From B18-G4 sp032250805 (lineage in GTDB: Bacteria; Bacteroidota; Bacteroidia; Bacteroidales; B18-G4), in NCBI GenBank assembly GCA_032250805.1, contig JAVVEM010000015.1, positions 1 through 64,000 of the forward strand: a stretch of 64,000 nt of DNA. The letters are read 5' to 3'. Position 1 is the stretch's first letter; each line of letters begins with the position of its first letter. The position numbers and the translations under genes were made by a program. Positions 59,709 to 64,000 of this stretch are shown here, one piece after another. The notes beneath the pieces are model-generated. The model worked only from the letters and a program-made list of their open reading frames with translations, made no database searches and had not been told where the DNA came from.

Positions 59709-62700
59709 ATGGGCAGAGCATTACTTTTGATCATTCCCTGGTTTTTCTTTTTCGTGGTCGCGCCAAACGAGACCGCGAAAGGGCAGGGTACTGTCACTGC
59801 TAATTTTGTTCATAATCCCGACAGGCAATGTGCCGATATTCCTGTTTTCTTTGATGCCTCTTCGAGTGTCGGCACCGGCCTCACCTACACCTGGGATTTT
59901 GATGATGGCACTCCCGTCGTTACAACCAGCCACGATACCATTACTCACCGCTTTTATGTATTTAACGATGTTAGCTGCAGCAACCATAAGTGGTTTTTCG
60001 TTAAGCTGATCGTAACTGATGTCAACAATAATACCGATACTGTTGTCAATATGGTGTGGATCGTGCCCCAGCCACGGGCCGCCCTGCTCGACTCAATGGA
60101 CCACGACTGGATCATCTGCCATGATCCCCTCAACCCGGTATTTGAAGATACGCTGTGGCTGAATGTGTGGGCACCTTTAAAGCAGTGTGTAAACTGGTTC
60201 AATATCGACTGGGGCGACGGTTCCGACACAAACTATTTAAACCTCAATGATTTCCCGATCTATCATGTTTATCATTCTTACGGTACCTTCCCTCTTCACT
60301 ATCTGGTGCATGGCGTACACGACTGCGACTGGGATACCACCTATAACGTGCAAATAGTCAGCTTTCCTACGGCCCATATTGATGTAACGCCTGTCGATCC
60401 TGGCTGTGCCCCCTATACGGTGCAGTTTGCCTTTTCGGCCTACGAGTATAACTACGACAGCACAACCTATACCTTTGATTTTGGTGACGGCAGCCCGCCA
60501 CTGAGCTGGAGTTTCGACGAAATGAGTCAATACGACACCCTCACCCATACTTATGTGCAACCGCATTGCCTCAACCCCAACGCCAACACAAATGGCTATC
60601 TCCCCTCGCTATACATTACCGATAACGGCGTTTGCGGCGACTCAACGGTTTATGCCCCATTTGTTGAAGTGTACGAGGCGCCCATTGCCGCTTTCGAGCC
60701 CGACCACGACAGCGTATGCTTTCCCGGGACCATATGCTTCAATAATCAGACCATCCCCGGCTATACTTATGGTTGCCAGCAGCTTGCCACATACCTCTGG
60801 GATTTCGGTGACGGAACCGCCACTACCGAAGCAAATCCATGCCATACCTACGCACAACCCGGCGATTATATTGTTACCCTTACCGCCTACAGCACCGATT
60901 ATTGCTACGACGATATTTCCGTGCTCGTTCATGTTTATGATCATCCGCTTGCCCTGCTTAGCGTCGATTTGTTCAATTGCCAGGACGACAGCGTAGTCTT
61001 CACCGACCTGTCGCTTCCCGGCTCGGGATATATCTCCGCCTGGCTCTGGGACTTTGGCGATGGCCACAGTTCCACCCAGCAGCATCCGACACATGTTTAC
61101 ACAGCGCCCGGCACTTACACCACTACCCTCACCGTATGGAATTCCAAAGGCTGTGTCGACGATACCTCCATAACATTGCAGGTATGGGAATTGCCCTACG
61201 CTCACTTCAGCGACTCAAGCCATTGCAGCTATACCGTATATTTTGCCGATCATTCCGATCCGCATTCTGCCTTTATGAGTAGCTGGCACTGGGATTTTGG
61301 CGATGGAACCATCTCGGCCCTGCAAAATCCTGTGCATGTATACGACACTGCCGGCGTATTTATGGTCAGCCTTACCGTGACCAACTCACATGGCTGTATC
61401 GAAACGGTGACTTACCCCGTAATTGTGCATCCCCTTCCGGTGGCTGCCTTCAATGTGGACGGCACCTGCCTGAATTATCCTTCACGATTTACCGATCAGT
61501 CGGTGGCCAACTATGGTATCGTCGATACCTGGGAATGGGACTTTGGCGATGGAGGTACTTCCACGCAACAGCATCCAAGCCATGTCTATGCCAACCCGGG
61601 AACCTATGTGGTCAGGCTGATCATCGAAACCAGCATCGGTTGCCGCGACACGGCCTGGGCACTGGCGCAGGTTTATCCGCTGCCGGTGGTTAACTTTACC
61701 GCATCACCAATCTGCGACGACTACGACACATATTTTACCGACCTCTCCATACCCAATGCCGAAAGCATTGTGTCGTGGTACTGGCAGTTTGGCGACGGCT
61801 ATGCATCTTACCAGCAGCATCCCAACCATATCTATGCCGCCCCGGGATTCTATGATGTCACCTTAACGGTTGAGAATTCAAACGGATGTGTGGCCGATAC
61901 CACAATAACCATTGAGATATACAGTTCGCCGACAGCGAATTTCTACGACAACCAGCCGGTATGTTTCGAAGACACGATCTATTTTTACAATACCTCAACA
62001 CCCAACCTCGACACCATCGTTGAACATTTCTGGCAGTTCGGCGACGGCCAGACCTCCTACATGGAAAATCCGGCGCACCTCTATGCCGCCCCGGGCCATT
62101 ATGTGACGAGCCTCACCGTTACCAATACCAACGGATGTACGTCTACCCTTACACGCGGCGTATATGTGTATGAGATCCCTACGGTTGATTTTGACTACAC
62201 CTTCCCCTGCTGGATAAACGAAACCCATTTCGAAGACCTGTCGACCCTCGAAGGATCGGGGAGCATTATACAGTGGATGTGGGATTTTGGTGATGGCACG
62301 ATGTCGTATAACCAGAACCCGGCGCATACCTTTGCAGGCCCCGGCATTTACCAGGTAAACCTTACCACTGTTACCGATATGGGCTGTTCCTCAAGCTTTA
62401 CCAAAGCCGTGGCCATTTACGACGGCCCGAGGGCCGAATTCGTTGCCGACACATTGTGTGTGGGTTACAGCATCGACTTTATCGACATGTCGACACCGCA
62501 GCAGGAGATCGTTTCATGGTACTGGGACTTTGGTGATCCCGGTTCGGGGAGCCTCAACAATTCCACCCAGCAGCATCCTGAACATACCTATAATCAGGGC
62601 GGTGAATATACCGTTACCCTCACGGTGACCGATACCAACGGATGCTTCCACAGCAATTCACATACTTATTATATCGAGCCCAACCCCTTAGCGCTCTTCA

Positions 62701-64000
62701 CATATGTCGGCGCCATTTGCCCTTATGGTGTGGTGGAGTTCTACGACCTGTCGCAATCATACTACAGCGACATCATCCGCTGGGAATGGGACTTTGGCGA
62801 CGGCAGTCCGATGCAGGTGTTCCATGCACCATATTCGCCCAATACTGCCCATGTGTTTACCACAACCGGCACCTTTGCCGTATCCCTTTCGGTATATACG
62901 GCTGCAGGCTGCTCAAACACCTATTACGAATATGTGCTGGTACAACCCGGCCCCGATGCTGACTTCACCTGGGAAAATACCTGCGAGGATGAGGAAACAC
63001 TGTTCTTCGATAATACCCCGGCAAACGATATCATTATCTGGGAATGGAACTTTGGTGATCCGGTCACCGGCGCGGCAAATTATGCCTATACTCCCAATCC
63101 CACACATCAGTTCTCCTCTGTGGGCCCCTATACGGTGAGCATGATCGTGACGAATGCCATGGGCTGTGCCGACACTGCTATAAAAACGATCGACATCCTT
63201 CCTCCGCCGCCGGTCGAATTTTCATGGCTGGCAGCCTGCGAAGACACCATCACCTGGTTTTTTGTCGACAGCAGCATCGTCAACACCAATACAATAATAT
63301 ACTATAACTGGGATTTCGGCGACGGATACTACTCCAACCTGGCCAACCCGGGCCACGTGTACGACGGCGACGGTACATACAATGTTACCCTTCACCTTAC
63401 CGATACGGCACACTGCGAAAACAGCATCACCCACGAAGTAACGGTTTACAAAAAACCTTACGCCTTTTATGATATTACCGAGCCCACCTGCATCGGCGAC
63501 AGCATATTCATGAACAATATGTCGTCATCGGTCGTGGGATATATCGAACGCTGGATATGGAACTACGACGATGGCACACCCAACGACACCATCTGGTTTC
63601 CCAACGATCCCAATGTAATGCATATCTACCAGCAAACCGGCAACTACTCGCCGGTGCTTACCGTAACCAATACCAAAGGCTGTTCAGATTCATACAGCCG
63701 CGAACTTACAGTCCGTCCCCGCCCGGAGGCCGATTTCACGCATTCACATCCATGCGAAAATACCCCCGTAAGCTTTACCGACCTCTCGGTCACCAACGGG
63801 CAGGGCAATCCGTCGACATACCACTGGAACTTTGGCGATCCGGCATCAGGGGTGTACAATACCTCAAACCTGCAGCATCCGCAGCATACCTTCACTGCTG
63901 GCGACAGCACCTATACCATCAGCCTTATCATCGTGAATTTCTTCGGCTGCGCCGACACCATGGTAAAAACCATCTATGTGAACGACGGCCCGCCGGTCGA
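59709..64000 (+). CDS. Giant secreted PKD-repeat protein, 5' part
   Basis: The frame opens at ATG 59709 with a signal peptide (LLLIIPWFFFFVVAP) and stays open to the window end, at least 1430 residues. I count about 16 PKD-type units, most with a W-x-F-G-D-G motif, then a PxHxY segment and a G-x-Y-x-V-x-L-x-V strand. In the middle the motif recurs every 243-249 bases (61047, 61290, 61536, 61782, 62031, 62280). Most units have one cysteine early and one in an N-x-x-G-C turn near the end. PKD domains are extracellular spacers or glycan-binding modules. In this phylum such proteins usually end in a type IX sorting domain; the end is not visible here. Confidence 0.88.
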   Translation, partial: MGRALLLIIPWFFFFVVAPNETAKGQGTVTANFVHNPDRQCADIPVFFDASSSVGTGLTYTWDFDDGTPVVTTSHDTITHRFYVFNDVSCSNHKWFFVKLIVTDVNNNTDTVVNMVWIVPQPRAALLDSMDHDWIICHDPLNPVFEDTLWLNVWAPLKQCVNWFNIDWGDGSDTNYLNLNDFPIYHVYHSYGTFPLHYLVHGVHDCDWDTTYNVQIVSFPTAHIDVTPVDPGCAPYTVQFAFSAYEYNYDSTTYTFDFGDGSPPLSWSFDEMSQYDTLTHTYVQPHCLNPNANTNGYLPSLYITDNGVCGDSTVYAPFVEVYEAPIAAFEPDHDSVCFPGTICFNNQTIPGYTYGCQQLATYLWDFGDGTATTEANPCHTYAQPGDYIVTLTAYSTDYCYDDISVLVHVYDHPLALLSVDLFNCQDDSVVFTDLSLPGSGYISAWLWDFGDGHSSTQQHPTHVYTAPGTYTTTLTVWNSKGCVDDTSITLQVWELPYAHFSDSSHCSYTVYFADHSDPHSAFMSSWHWDFGDGTISALQNPVHVYDTAGVFMVSLTVTNSHGCIETVTYPVIVHPLPVAAFNVDGTCLNYPSRFTDQSVANYGIVDTWEWDFGDGGTSTQQHPSHVYANPGTYVVRLIIETSIGCRDTAWALAQVYPLPVVNFTASPICDDYDTYFTDLSIPNAESIVSWYWQFGDGYASYQQHPNHIYAAPGFYDVTLTVENSNGCVADTTITIEIYSSPTANFYDNQPVCFEDTIYFYNTSTPNLDTIVEHFWQFGDGQTSYMENPAHLYAAPGHYVTSLTVTNTNGCTSTLTRGVYVYEIPTVDFDYTFPCWINETHFEDLSTLEGSGSIIQWMWDFGDGTMSYNQNPAHTFAGPGIYQVNLTTVTDMGCSSSFTKAVAIYDGPRAEFVADTLCVGYSIDFIDMSTPQQEIVSWYWDFGDPGSGSLNNSTQQHPEHTYNQGGEYTVTLTVTDTNGCFHSNSHTYYIEPNPLALFTYVGAICPYGVVEFYDLSQSYYSDIIRWEWDFGDGSPMQVFHAPYSPNTAHVFTTTGTFAVSLSVYTAAGCSNTYYEYVLVQPGPDADFTWENTCEDEETLFFDNTPANDIIIWEWNFGDPVTGAANYAYTPNPTHQFSSVGPYTVSMIVTNAMGCADTAIKTIDILPPPPVEFSWLAACEDTITWFFVDSSIVNTNTIIYYNWDFGDGYYSNLANPGHVYDGDGTYNVTLHLTDTAHCENSITHEVTVYKKPYAFYDITEPTCIGDSIFMNNMSSSVVGYIERWIWNYDDGTPNDTIWFPNDPNVMHIYQQTGNYSPVLTVTNTKGCSDSYSRELTVRPRPEADFTHSHPCENTPVSFTDLSVTNGQGNPSTYHWNFGDPASGVYNTSNLQHPQHTFTAGDSTYTISLIIVNFFGCADTMVKTIYVNDGPPV

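Noticed and set aside
60642..61205. Minus-strand frames in the PKD region that look glycine- and valine-rich
   Set aside because: They are shadows of the repeated WDFGDG coding pattern, and the plus frame is continuous from 59709 to the window end.
1..64000. tRNA, rRNA or riboswitch genes
   Set aside because: I looked for cloverleaf-like segments and known riboswitch cores in the gaps and saw none that I could support without a covariance search.

Overview
The window reads as chromosomal DNA of a Bacteroidota (Bacteroidales-like) bacterium. The evidence is a MurF-alanine racemase fusion, the gliding/type IX secretion lipoprotein GldH, a C-terminal type IX sorting domain, a TonB-dependent receptor with an N-terminal carboxypeptidase-like domain, a propeller-type LytS histidine kinase with a LytTR regulator, and many start-proximal TAnnTTTG(C) -7 boxes with few Shine-Dalgarno sequences. 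About 45 protein genes were called. I saw no rRNA, tRNA, CRISPR array, insertion sequence or phage gene.

Layout. 0-11 kb: the end of an unknown gene, a fatty-acyl-AMP ligase fused to an acyl carrier domain, a KAS III gene behind a TPR/GT-C membrane protein, an alpha/beta hydrolase and two M24 aminopeptidases, separated by unusual repeat-rich spacers. 11-14.5 kb: succinate dehydrogenase/fumarate reductase CAB. 14.6-19.7 kb: holB, ricT, gldH and a class A PBP. 19.8-25.2 kb: a four-gene set made of a CotH-like beta-helix lipoprotein, a lipoprotein phosphoesterase, a DUF4956 membrane protein and a VTC-type polyphosphate polymerase. 25.2-29.5 kb, convergent to it: an acyltransferase-sulfatase fusion and a GT2 enzyme. 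29.5-37.6 kb: murF-alr, pdxA, B12 radical SAM, GNAT, nadD, gmk, yicC. 37.7-44 kb: two-component pair, phospholipase D and ornithine aminotransferase. 44-54.5 kb: superoxide dismutase, TonB receptor pair, rpmB, a DUF362 protein with a type IX tail, cinA, universal stress protein, nucleoside phosphorylase, glucosaminidase. 54.5-58.2 kb: SirB1-like protein, sugar transferase, DegT aminotransferase, purC. 59.7-64 kb: the start of a giant secreted PKD-repeat protein that runs off the window.

Two things stand out. First, the spacers at 2.2-3.0, 6.1-6.7, 7.8, 9.25-9.63 and 58.3-59.1 kb share a common repertoire of modular repeats. Several begin exactly at stop codons, and GC-rich palindromes interrupt some of them in both orientations. 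One 230-bp unit occurs at both ends of the window in inverse orientation. Second, the CotH/phosphoesterase/DUF4956/VTC set looks like a cell-envelope phosphate or polyphosphate system whose function I cannot assign from known pathways.

Start codons were moved inward from the longest frame wherever a -7 box, a signal peptide or a family N-terminus argued for it. All functional calls are from motif recognition by eye.
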